Assembly: GCA_024699235.1 (NCBI GenBank)
Contig: JAILPY010000061.1
Coordinates: forward strand, 1-64,000
Length of the DNA stretch: 64,000 nt
Reading direction: 5' to 3'
Origin: Treponema sp.
GTDB taxonomy: Bacteria > Spirochaetota > Spirochaetia > Treponematales > Treponemataceae
Below the pieces are notes generated by a model. That model was not told the origin of the DNA and made no database searches. It worked only from the letters and a program-made list of their open reading frames with translations. The translations under genes and the position numbers were made by a program. Below, in pieces: positions 10,201-18,335 of this stretch; the first letter of the stretch is position 1, and each line of letters begins with the position of its first letter.

Positions 10201-13029
10201 GACTGTGAGTTCTGACTTTTTGCCTGATGCAGGAAATTTTACGGTCCTTGTTTCTTCGCAAATCATTTCTTTCTCGTATTGCGTGTAAACAAGTCCTGTA
10301 GACGGATTAAGGCTTTGAATGCGCTTCCAGTTTTCTCTTGTAAGCTCCACCTTTATTTCTTTTGCCTTTGGAAGAATGCTTTGGGAAGGCATTGTTTCTT
10401 CGGGAGTTATGCATACATATTCAAAAGTCAGCCTGTCTCCTTTCTTTGCAAATCCCTTAATGTTTTTTGCTTGTCCTATGCCTATGTAAAACTGAGCAGG
10501 GTGCACAAGCGTTGAAGTGCTTGTACTTATCGCCTGGTTTCCAGAGTCTGTGACTTGTGTTTCTACAGTGTAGATCCTAGGTTCTTTTGAATTAGGCTCT
10601 TTATTTGTTTCTTGTATTGTCGAAGCCTTTCCTGAATCGTCAAGTTGGCCGCTTTCCGATGAAAGGTTTTTCTGGCTCCAGTCACGGCTTATTGGTCCAA
10701 ACCTCATGTTTCGGTATTCGCTTTTCTTTGGCTGGAATGTTGCAGGTGCATATCTCCATCTTGAAGTATAGGACGAGTCTGCAAGGCTGCCGCCTCCAAG
10801 ATAATTTGCGCTTATCTGTGCAGAAAGTGTGTCTCCATAAACGTATGTTGAGTCTTCTATTGAGGAATTTGCCTCAAAGCGGAGCTTTTCAAAGAACTGA
10901 ACGTTTATGGAAATTGATTCTGAAGATTTTTTCCCATCACAGTTACGTGAATATGTAATGCTATAGTTTCCAGGCTTTATGTCTTTTGGCAGTGTGAATG
11001 TTCCCCAGCATGTTCCTTGCTTTGAAAGCTTGCCTTGATTTGTCCCTAAGATAGCAGAATTCCTTCCAGTCCATCCAGAAAGCTCTACTGTATAGTCAGT
11101 TTCAGGTACTTCTGCTTTGCTGTATTTTCCGAGCTGAAGGTTTCTGTCTGCTATTATATATGAAACAGTTTCGCCAGGCTTATACAGTTCTCTGTCTGTA
11201 AACATGAATGCAACCATCTTTTTTGAAATGGCATTTGAAAAAATACCGGCAGATTCTGTATAGAAACGTAAATTTTTGTAAATGACCTGTCCGTTTGATT
11301 CTGGCGTATACAGTAACCTGTCGCTGTCTGTCTTTGCTTCAAAGAAAATGCATTTTTCATTAGTTAGTTCTTCTATCTGTTTTGAAGTGAAATTGATTTC
11401 TGCAATTCCTTTGGAATCTGTTCTGGCAGATATAATTACAGGATGTGAATTTGACAGGACTTCCGGAAAGTCATATTTATTTGGAATGAACATTACATTT
11501 ACAGCTGCATCTTCAACTGGCTTTCCGCTGCTCATGCTGGAAACAAGAACGACTGCTTTGTTATAGCCATAGCGGACTGTCATAGCTAAGTCTGAAACCT
11601 GTATGATCTGTTCATTTTTCATTGTATCTGTGGCAGTTTTATATTCTTTTGTCTTCCAGTCCCGATATTGGTAAGAATATGTTATGCTTGCAGTAAATCT
11701 TACTGCTCCTCGATATTCATCCCTTCCGGTCTGTTCTAGATAAGGCCGTAAATCTATTTTTTCTGTTATTATTTTGTCCTGCTGTATTTGGTCAGGATTT
11801 AAAGTTACGGTCTTTGCTTTTACTGCAGTTTTTTTGCCTGTAGAATTTGAAAGTGATTCAATAGTATATGTTGACGGAGCCTTGATGTTTTGATGTGTAA
11901 ATGATATGCATGGTACAAACTGTGATTCCATTGTCTGCAAGCCATTGTTCTTGAATCGGGCAAAGCTTTTTGCAGGCGGAACTGTTATTGGATATGAGAA
12001 ATCTTTATCTAGTTTTCTTCCATATATATCTGTAAGGCCTTGCTTGACTGTAAGGTTATATGTCTGTCCGTATGATACCGGAAGATTATGTATTGTAAGC
12101 GCCCTTGAGCTTATTAAGAGGCTGTCCTTTGCTACAGGAACTCCCAAATCTGTCTTTATATATTCCGCCAGGTCTGCTTCTGCGTTTTCTTTAAGCGGCG
12201 TGCTGAAATAAATTATTACAGGGTTTGAAAAGTCTTCGCTGTACCAAGACGGCTGTGTATGTACATCTGTTATTTTAAAAGAGACTAATGTATGGAAGTT
12301 TCCCTTTGTTTCTTTTTGTGATGGATAGCAGTCTTTGTCTGCTTGAGCGCCTTTATGAAGCGTTATTGTAATGTCTGTATCTTCTGGAATGTCGTCTTGC
12401 ACAGTAAGGCGTATGATGCTTTTATCTTCTTGCTTTGCGTCAAATTTTAAATTCTTTGCAGCCTTAGGATTTCCTGCTGCTACTGTAAGGAAGTCTTTAA
12501 CTACAGATGCGTTTACAGGACTGTTAAAGAATATTGCAATGTCTTTTGCTATCTGCAGCGGCACGCTGTTTTTTTCAACGAATTTACCATCCTTTTCCTG
12601 CTCATATCCAGGATGTACGGAAAGTATCTTTAGGTCTTCTGTATGAAAAGTATATTCTGTCGTACCTTGAATTTTAGAGCCTTTTAGAGATGTTAGGTTA
12701 GGATTTACTTTGACTGTATATTCTTTCTGAGGCAGCATTTCTTCTTCGCTTTCAAAGCTTAGGATGCTTGTTCCGTACCAGCGGAATACGCCTTTTAATT
12801 CGGGTTCAATGCTGACTGCGTGAGATGAATGCTGTGGAGTTCCTAGGGCCTTAAGTTCTGTTACCGGTTCTGAAAACTGAACCTGTATGGAAGGATACTT
12901 TACGCTTGCTGGAAGCTCCCCTTGCGGAGTTACGTTCAATACCTTAAATTCCGATGTCTGAGCCTGTAATGCTGTCGTAAAAATACTTGCTGTCATAAGC
13001 ATAAAAAATTTTAATGCACCTTTTGTCAT
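7225..13029 (-). CDS. Bacterial alpha-2-macroglobulin family protein with intact thioester motif CMEQ
   Basis: 1934 aa; signal peptide; MG/BRD-type domains ('FMFTDRELYKPGETV', 'PEAL...TSYRITAVALEDDNFG'-like regions); 'YGCMEQRSAAVLPL' thioester; SD AGAGGAAG. Confidence 0.93.
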   Translation of the reverse strand: MTKGALKFFMLMTASIFTTALQAQTSEFKVLNVTPQGELPASVKYPSIQVQFSEPVTELKALGTPQHSSHAVSIEPELKGVFRWYGTSILSFESEEEMLPQKEYTVKVNPNLTSLKGSKIQGTTEYTFHTEDLKILSVHPGYEQEKDGKFVEKNSVPLQIAKDIAIFFNSPVNASVVKDFLTVAAGNPKAAKNLKFDAKQEDKSIIRLTVQDDIPEDTDITITLHKGAQADKDCYPSQKETKGNFHTLVSFKITDVHTQPSWYSEDFSNPVIIYFSTPLKENAEADLAEYIKTDLGVPVAKDSLLISSRALTIHNLPVSYGQTYNLTVKQGLTDIYGRKLDKDFSYPITVPPAKSFARFKNNGLQTMESQFVPCISFTHQNIKAPSTYTIESLSNSTGKKTAVKAKTVTLNPDQIQQDKIITEKIDLRPYLEQTGRDEYRGAVRFTASITYSYQYRDWKTKEYKTATDTMKNEQIIQVSDLAMTVRYGYNKAVVLVSSMSSGKPVEDAAVNVMFIPNKYDFPEVLSNSHPVIISARTDSKGIAEINFTSKQIEELTNEKCIFFEAKTDSDRLLYTPESNGQVIYKNLRFYTESAGIFSNAISKKMVAFMFTDRELYKPGETVSYIIADRNLQLGKYSKAEVPETDYTVELSGWTGRNSAILGTNQGKLSKQGTCWGTFTLPKDIKPGNYSITYSRNCDGKKSSESISINVQFFEKLRFEANSSIEDSTYVYGDTLSAQISANYLGGGSLADSSYTSRWRYAPATFQPKKSEYRNMRFGPISRDWSQKNLSSESGQLDDSGKASTIQETNKEPNSKEPRIYTVETQVTDSGNQAISTSTSTLVHPAQFYIGIGQAKNIKGFAKKGDRLTFEYVCITPEETMPSQSILPKAKEIKVELTRENWKRIQSLNPSTGLVYTQYEKEMICEETRTVKFPASGKKSELTVTPKESGTYLLKMTAEDSRGNPAVTETCFYVTGSDWYYHDSNDAQQVKLTADKDEYSTGETAHILMQTELPSGTYLITIEREGILSQKTINVTEPTSVLDVNIEDSYVPVIYVSVSTYSVRKKQKEELPKSYYGVTALHVNTDSKKIDIKIESDKKSYQPGNKAKITLTATQSGKPVKNASIALMAVDRGILDLINYHVQNPLEYFYSRSRFYNHTKGGDSRSLLIQQEQLTEEDSIYLETSGAINGIPRMYKSKSAAVMFAAADGSVSDEQSSAMAVRSNFEPTAIFEPALTTDKNGKATCTVTLPDSLTSYRITAVALEDDNFGCSENEISVCEPISVRTALPRMLRVDDKGELGVVISNLTNKAQSVSVQLNVYDGIEQTGQKQNKDDIQKLPGSAVLAEKKSGKKIKVAANKTQALMFSVKAIKQGWITVEFVITGNNVNEKILLPLQIEKPYIFETVTVTGTTENKAQEKILIPQDAEDGRYSLYVQLDPTRLGVLREAVSYVFHYPYGCMEQRSAAVLPLVAFGDYIHVFGLNSEVMYPKGVAEQEIQSWVSAQKQDGGFPYWKNGTESSPYVSMRIAEIAALAKQNGIPTGNIDLKKLASYLVKEAEHALDDSQYAWSLYDAAYASYAAALLGADVNDSILSAITNNDAADVESLELTALAYLAKNDTAHAEALAQKILSFTRMTSRGIDISQKYKNHRWCFFNDDSERYALLLQLFTKLNKKDNINPHCVYELLKMQKAHNGRWQSTAVTSRILIALNEYIKSNDLEHLDFTAEVLLNGSKELGGTFKGVTAQPAETTIVPKDNEVNVEFSKSGQGNLYYTASLKYAVPAEKQTARDEGLCVYTEITDVKTGKPVTGKELVAGNVYRQRVTVSSRIRAEYVAVRSPVPAGCEILNTAFVTTGTLAEIPEEDNAKKAYARGLSYKGIYDSEVQFFWNYFPAGVQQVEFQFRAVRSGEYHTPCTTAECMYEEEIFGRTDGSVWSIK

Positions 13030-13113
13030 TGACTTCCTCTAAAAAAGTGAACAATCATAAATATTGTTTTGTTACATGGAGGGCATGGTGCAGAAATTTT
13101 AGCAGAAAAGACT

Positions 13114-13542
13114 TTAATCTTCTAAATTCAATTGGACCCACATCTGGTGCATTTCATCGCTAGACATAACTAAAGGCAGGTAATCCGTAAGGTTTGGATA
13201 GCCTTCTGTATCTGGAGTTTCTGTAATTCCCTTATACATGCCCTTGTTCTGTAAAATAATATTTTGCACTCCTGAAAACTGTTCTTCTGTACATGCATGA
13301 TTTAAGTGTATGCTGCAATCTATGCCAGCTATTGAAAGGCAGGCAATGATTTTAATGCTTTCTTCTGCGTGCTGAAGATAGATTTTTGCATTATGCTCTT
13401 CTTCAATGTATTCATGCCATGGCTCTATCCGTTGCTTATGGCTTTTATTTGCTCTGATAAATAATATAGAAAGAAATGCGATTGTTATTATAATTGACAG
13501 AAATGCAGCACATAATAAGATTTTTTTGTTCATTGCATACAA
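13114..13542 (-). CDS. Hypothetical small membrane-anchored protein (start may be MNKK at 13533)
   Basis: 142 aa; single N-terminal TM then polar domain; no family recognised. Confidence 0.6.
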   Translation of the reverse strand: MYAMNKKILLCAAFLSIIITIAFLSILFIRANKSHKQRIEPWHEYIEEEHNAKIYLQHAEESIKIIACLSIAGIDCSIHLNHACTEEQFSGVQNIILQNKGMYKGITETPDTEGYPNLTDYLPLVMSSDEMHQMWVQLNLED

Positions 13543-13590
13543 TATATCCCAATCTTTAATAATGGTGCAACATACTTGCTGGTTGACATT

Positions 13591-13642
13591 CTGCTTAAGT
13601 GCCTCAATTTTTCTATATTTAAGCAGCAGAATCTATTGAGGC
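13591..13642. repeat. Two interlocked perfect 8-bp inverted repeats (A-B-A'-B' order)
   Basis: CTGCTTAA 13591-13598 / TTAAGCAG 13619-13626 and GCCTCAAT 13601-13608 / ATTGAGGC 13635-13642. Confidence 0.75.
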
Positions 13643-13647
13643 GATTT

Positions 13648-13808
13648 GCGACACAAAACTATATGGTTTTACGACACAAAACTATATGGTTTTGCGACAC
13701 AAAACTATATGGTTTTACGGCACAAAACTATATGGTTTTACGACACAAAACTATACGGTTTTGCGGCACGAAACGGTACGGTTTTGCGGCATGAAACGGT
13801 ACGGTTTT
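13648..13808 (+). repeat. Tandem array 1: 7 x 23 bp, consensus RCGRCACAAAACTATATGGTTTT
   Basis: Unit starts 13648, 13671, 13694, 13717, 13740, 13763, 13786; no indels; each unit has a near-palindromic AAAAC...GTTTT core. Confidence 0.97.
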
Positions 13809-13858
13809 GAAATCAGGCTGTAATAAATGAATGTTTTAAATTTATCTAAAATTCAAGT

Positions 13859-14617
13859 CTAGCTGTATAGAAGTTCTGATTCAAATGAAGTTCCGCTTTC
13901 GGTTTCACCGATTATTAATATTTTTTTCTGTGCATCATCAAAACTTCCAGAAACTTTCAGCTTTTGGCCGTACATTGCTTCTTTTGAGTAATTAATCTTA
14001 AAGTCTGTAAAGTTTTTTTCCTGGTACTGTTCAGGAAGTGCATCCAGCAAGAATGCTCCGTAGCGGGAATTGTTTGTATGTCCGTTTGCATCTATGTCGG
14101 AATAGCCTATTATTCTTTCTGAAAGAAGGGTTCTTTCCTGAGGAATGACTATCTTTCCTGGCTTTGGACAGTCATTGTCTGTACGGAAATCAAAAGGCTT
14201 TCTCAGGGTAAAATTCTTTGCAGGTACAATTTTTCTTGCATTGCAGTCTACTACAAGCCATGTACTGTATCCGTTTACCAAAGTCTTTCCGCTTTCATCC
14301 TTTATTGTATAGCCTCTGTAAAGCTGAAGGGGGTCTGGCTTTTCTTCCCAGGTTGTTATTTCTATATTCTGATTTTCGCTTGGAAGCCTGAATATGCGGA
14401 AAGCGCATCGTGATACAAGAATATAGTATCCGTGTTCCATGAGGAATTCTCTGGAAAGTCCTCTCTGCCTGTAATCCTCTACGGCGGTGTCGGATGTAAG
14501 CCTTAAGAGTTCATTCAGGGAAAGCTTTCCATTTTTGGTACACTGTGAGAAATATACCATTGTTTTGTTATGAAATGTATTTTTATCGTCTTCGTGCCAC
14601 AGTTTAAAATCAGTCAT
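13859..14617 (-). CDS. Acyl-ACP thioesterase family protein
   Basis: 252 aa; 'MVYFSQCTKNGKLSLNELLRLTSDTAVEDYRQRGLS', 'SDIDANGHTNNSRYGAFLLDALPEQY' hot-dog thioesterase pattern. Confidence 0.85.
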   Translation of the reverse strand: MTDFKLWHEDDKNTFHNKTMVYFSQCTKNGKLSLNELLRLTSDTAVEDYRQRGLSREFLMEHGYYILVSRCAFRIFRLPSENQNIEITTWEEKPDPLQLYRGYTIKDESGKTLVNGYSTWLVVDCNARKIVPAKNFTLRKPFDFRTDNDCPKPGKIVIPQERTLLSERIIGYSDIDANGHTNNSRYGAFLLDALPEQYQEKNFTDFKINYSKEAMYGQKLKVSGSFDDAQKKILIIGETESGTSFESELLYS

Positions 14618-14623
14618 GAGAAT

Positions 14624-14652
14624 ATTATATAAATTTTCGATAAATATATCAA
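14624..14652 (-). promoter_or_regulatory. Sigma70-type promoter TTGATA-N17-TATAAT, 6 nt from the thioesterase ATG
   Basis: Minus strand TTGATA (14647-14652), 17-nt spacer, TATAAT (14624-14629), start codon at 14617; no SD. Confidence 0.6.
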
Positions 14653-14684
14653 ATATATGATTTTGTTTCTTTTTTGAACAAACA

Positions 14685-14713
14685 TTGCATTATAATTGCT
14701 GATGTGCTATAAT
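14685..14713 (+). promoter_or_regulatory. Sigma70-type promoter TTGCAT-N17-TATAAT with extended -10 (TGC)
   Basis: TTGCAT 14685-14690, TGCTATAAT 14705-14713, ATG at 14723; no SD. Confidence 0.6.
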
Positions 14714-14722
14714 CACTCTGCA

Positions 14723-15253
14723 ATGAATTATTACTGCATTATGGTAAAGACAGGCGGCGAAGACGAATTCAAAGCTGATGCCATGAAAAAAGCTTCTCAA
14801 TATGCTCAGGGATTGCAGTTCTGGTTCTTTAAGCGCAAGCTGCGCATTGGAGGTAAACAGAACGGCCATGTGATAGATGCCCCTTTATTTCCTGGCTATG
14901 TCTTTATGAGTGCAGAAAATATGGATACTTATCTATATGAAAAGATAAAGTCTGCTAAAAACTTTTATCATTTTTTAAGCAGTAATGTAAATATTGTAAG
15001 TCTCCGGGGCAACGATTTGGAGTGCCTTCATCATCTGATCCGCTTTGGAGAATCCTCTGGCTTTTCGAAGGCTTTATTCGATGCTAATGACCGTATTGTT
15101 ATCATAGATGGATTGCTTTCTGGGTTTAAGGGAAGCATTATCAGCGTCAACAGGCGCAAGCAGCGAGTAAAAGTCCGTATAGAAATGTGTGGAAGCATCA
15201 ATACAATTGATCTTGGATATGAATTTATTAATAAAATACCTTCTAGTCAATGA
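14723..15253 (+). CDS. NusG-like transcription antitermination paralog (LoaP/RfaH-like)
   Basis: 'MNYYCIMVKTGGEDEFKADAMKKA...', 'DAPLFPGYVFM', KOW-like 'VIIDGLLSGFKGSIISVNRRKQRVKVRIEMCGS'. Confidence 0.8.
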   Translation: MNYYCIMVKTGGEDEFKADAMKKASQYAQGLQFWFFKRKLRIGGKQNGHVIDAPLFPGYVFMSAENMDTYLYEKIKSAKNFYHFLSSNVNIVSLRGNDLECLHHLIRFGESSGFSKALFDANDRIVIIDGLLSGFKGSIISVNRRKQRVKVRIEMCGSINTIDLGYEFINKIPSSQ

Positions 15254-15290
15254 TTGACTAAAAGCGTGTTATAATCTAGTATAAACTACT

Positions 15291-17123
15291 ATGACTGTCA
15301 ACGAACTACGTTCTAAGTACATTGAATTCTTTAAATCAAAGGGACACGTTGAAATCAGTGGAAAGTCACTGCTTCCAAATAATGACCCAACAGTTTTGTT
15401 TACGACTGCAGGAATGCAGCCTTTGGTTCCATACCTTTTGGGAGAGCCTCATCCTTCTGGGGATAGGCTTACTGATTATCAAAAGTGCGTACGTACCGGT
15501 GATATTGATTCTGTTGGTGATCCAAGCCATCTTACTTTTTTTGAAATGCTGGGTAACTGGAGTTTGGGCTCATATTTTAAGCATGAATCAATAGCTTACA
15601 GTTTTGAATTTCTGACATCTCCTAAATATTTAAATATTCCTAAAGAAAAGCTGAATGTAACCGTATTTGCTGGAGAAGAAGCTGACGGAACTTCAATTCC
15701 AAGAGATGAAGAAGCTGCCTCCCGTTGGGAAGAAATGGGAATTGCCAAGGATCATATTTTCTTTTTGCCTCGCGAGGATAACTGGTGGGGTCCGGCTGGC
15801 CAGACAGGTCCTTGCGGCCCTGATACTGAAATTTTTTATGATAACGGTCAGCCTAAGTGTGGTCCAAACTGCCGCCCTGGATGTCATTGCGGAAAGTATC
15901 TTGAGATATGGAATAACGTCTTCATGGGTTATAACAAGGATGCTTCCGGTCATTATAACGAGATGCAGCGCAAGTGCGTTGATACAGGAATGGGCGTAGA
16001 GCGTACTGTTTCTGTCTTGAACGGTCAGAAGTCAGTATATGAAACTGATGTTTTTGTTCCTATTATAAAGAGCATAGAAGAAGTTTCTGGCAAAAAATAT
16101 GGTGAGAATGAAGCAGATGATGTTTCTATCCGTATTATTGCCGATCATGCAAGAACTGCAACCTTCATTTTAGGAGATCCTCAGGGAGTAACTCCTGCAA
16201 GAACAGGAGCAGGTTACATCTTGCGCCGTATAATCCGTCGCGCTGTGCGATATGGACGTAAGCTGGGAATTGAAGGAGCTTTCCTTACAAAACCTGCACA
16301 GATAATTATTGATGAATATAAGCAGGCATATCCTGAGCTTGAAGAGCATTCTTCATTTATTCAGGAACAGCTGACTTTAGAGGAAAATAAATTCAGCAAG
16401 ACTCTTAAGGCCGGTGAAAATGAATTTCAGAAGCTTTTGCCTAATCTTCAGAAGAATCCAAAGAAGATTATTCCTGGACGCGTAGCATTCCGCCTGTATG
16501 ATACTTTTGGATTCCCTATTGAGATTACAGAAGAAATGGCTAAAGAAAACGGAATGTCCGTTGACATTGAAGGCTTTAAGGCTGAAGAAAAGAAGCATCA
16601 GGAAGAAAGCCGTACTCTTAGTGCCGGTGCATTTAAAGGCGGTCTGGTAGACCATAGTGATGTTACTACTAAGTATCATACGGCAACACATCTGCTGCAG
16701 CAGGCTTTGGTAAATGTCCTTGGTGATGAAGTCGCTCAGAAGGGGTCAAATATTACTGCAGAACGCATGCGCTTTGACTTTAGTTTTCATCGTGCAATGA
16801 CAAAAGAAGAAGTGAAGCAGGTTGAAGATATTGTTAATGAGCAGATACAGAAGGATTTGCCGGTCTCTATGGAAATCATGGGGCTTGAAGAGGCAAAGAG
16901 TCAGGGTGCAAGGGCTTTGTTTGGAGAAAAGTATGAGAATCAGGTAAAGGTTTATACCATTGGATCAAAGGATGACTGGTTCAGCAAGGAAGTATGTGGA
17001 GGTCCTCATGTTCAGCATACTGCACAGATAGGGCATTTCCATATTGCAAAGGAACAGTCTTCTTCAGCCGGAGTGCGTCGCATTAGGGCTACGATAGAAG
17101 GCGGACTTCCGCTTGATAAATAA
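15291..17123 (+). CDS. alaS: Alanyl-tRNA synthetase, short form lacking the C-Ala domain
   Basis: 610 aa; 'GMQPLVPYLLGEPHPSGDRLTDYQKCVRTGDI', editing motifs HTATHLL and CGGPHV; stops after the editing domain. Confidence 0.97.
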   Translation: MTVNELRSKYIEFFKSKGHVEISGKSLLPNNDPTVLFTTAGMQPLVPYLLGEPHPSGDRLTDYQKCVRTGDIDSVGDPSHLTFFEMLGNWSLGSYFKHESIAYSFEFLTSPKYLNIPKEKLNVTVFAGEEADGTSIPRDEEAASRWEEMGIAKDHIFFLPREDNWWGPAGQTGPCGPDTEIFYDNGQPKCGPNCRPGCHCGKYLEIWNNVFMGYNKDASGHYNEMQRKCVDTGMGVERTVSVLNGQKSVYETDVFVPIIKSIEEVSGKKYGENEADDVSIRIIADHARTATFILGDPQGVTPARTGAGYILRRIIRRAVRYGRKLGIEGAFLTKPAQIIIDEYKQAYPELEEHSSFIQEQLTLEENKFSKTLKAGENEFQKLLPNLQKNPKKIIPGRVAFRLYDTFGFPIEITEEMAKENGMSVDIEGFKAEEKKHQEESRTLSAGAFKGGLVDHSDVTTKYHTATHLLQQALVNVLGDEVAQKGSNITAERMRFDFSFHRAMTKEEVKQVEDIVNEQIQKDLPVSMEIMGLEEAKSQGARALFGEKYENQVKVYTIGSKDDWFSKEVCGGPHVQHTAQIGHFHIAKEQSSSAGVRRIRATIEGGLPLDK

Positions 17124-17231
17124 ATTAGGATTGTAACTAAACATTTTTTAAAAGGTTTATTTAATGAAGTAGGATGGCGTGGTTACTACATGACCTTTAG
17201 TCTTTATTAAATAAGATCGAGGATTTTTTAT

Positions 17232-18317
17232 ATGAAACGTCTTTTTATTGGAATAGCTTTTTTTCTAACAGTTACTGGTTCTGTATTTGCACAGAACAGT
17301 GATTTAACGCCTTTGGCTGTTATAAAGCATAATAAGTCAGAGACTGTTACGGCTAAGCAGCTTCGTGCCCGCATTGAATTTTTAAAGAAAGAAACTGGAG
17401 TTCCGTCTTTTACTCTTGAACAGAAAAAGCAGATTCTTGATTCTTTGATTTCAGAAAAGCTGGTAGCTCAGGCTGCAGCAAAAGAAGGAATATCAATTTC
17501 TGACAGTCAGGTAAATGCAGCTTTCCTTAATACCTTTAGCCAGCAGCTTGGACAGCAGGTAACTGAGGCTCAGCTTTCTGATTTTATTGAACGCCAGACT
17601 GGTAAAACTCTTGGCGTATACATGAAAGATCAGACAGGAATGTCTCTTGATGAGTATAAGGAATATCTTAAGAATCAGCTTGTTGCCCAGCAGTATGTTT
17701 TCAGCAAGAAGCAGGAAGAACTTAAAAAAGTAGTTGCTACTGATGATGAAATCCGCAGTGCATACGAAATGAATAAGTCTGCATTTGTATGGAATGATAT
17801 GGCTAAGCTGTTTCTTGTAATGGTTCCTAAGGGAACTGATGCTGCTTCTTCAAAGAAGTCGGCAGAAAAACTTCTTTCACAGTATAAGAAGAGTGCGTCT
17901 GCAGAGGAAAAGATTAAGCTTTCTGAAGATAATGGTAAGAAATATCAGGCAGGTTATCTTGTAGTTGCAAAGACTTCTTCTCAGGCTCAGCAGCTTGGCT
18001 GGTCTTATGAAAAGTTGTTGGAACTCTTTGGCAGGAACAAGGGTTATGTAAGTGAATTGAGTGTTACTGATAATGATTATCAGTTCTACAGTGTTGTTGA
18101 TAAGTATAATGCTAAGATGCTGGAATTGAGTGATGTTGTTGAGCCTGATTCAACAATTACAGTTTATGACTACATCAAGCAGCGTCTTTCTGCTCAGAAG
18201 CAGAGTCAGTTCCTTACGACAGCAGCTCAGGATATCGCAAAATCTCTTGAAACTAAGAATTCTGTTGATAGAAAAAAGACTGGCAAGGCTCTTGATAAAG
18301 TCTTGGAAGCCATGTAA
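17232..18317 (+). CDS. SurA-N-domain-like periplasmic chaperone / putative peptidyl-prolyl isomerase
   Basis: 361 aa; signal peptide; 'FTLEQKKQILDSLISEKLVAQAAAKEGISISDSQVN'. Confidence 0.75.
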   Translation: MKRLFIGIAFFLTVTGSVFAQNSDLTPLAVIKHNKSETVTAKQLRARIEFLKKETGVPSFTLEQKKQILDSLISEKLVAQAAAKEGISISDSQVNAAFLNTFSQQLGQQVTEAQLSDFIERQTGKTLGVYMKDQTGMSLDEYKEYLKNQLVAQQYVFSKKQEELKKVVATDDEIRSAYEMNKSAFVWNDMAKLFLVMVPKGTDAASSKKSAEKLLSQYKKSASAEEKIKLSEDNGKKYQAGYLVVAKTSSQAQQLGWSYEKLLELFGRNKGYVSELSVTDNDYQFYSVVDKYNAKMLELSDVVEPDSTITVYDYIKQRLSAQKQSQFLTTAAQDIAKSLETKNSVDRKKTGKALDKVLEAM

Positions 18318-18335
18318 TACAAGCAGGAATATTAC

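Noticed and set aside
13576-13794. 72-aa + strand ORF (MLVDILLK...KLYGFTAQNYMVLRHK)
   Set aside because: Artefact of reading through array 1; same three-frame effect as array 2.
13648-13808. CRISPR array
   Set aside because: Head-to-tail 23-bp repeats with no unique spacers and no cas genes in the window; the same applies to array 2.
15254-15291. T-box or other riboswitch upstream of alaS
   Set aside because: Only 37 nt separate the genes and the promoter occupies most of it; no T-box sequence.
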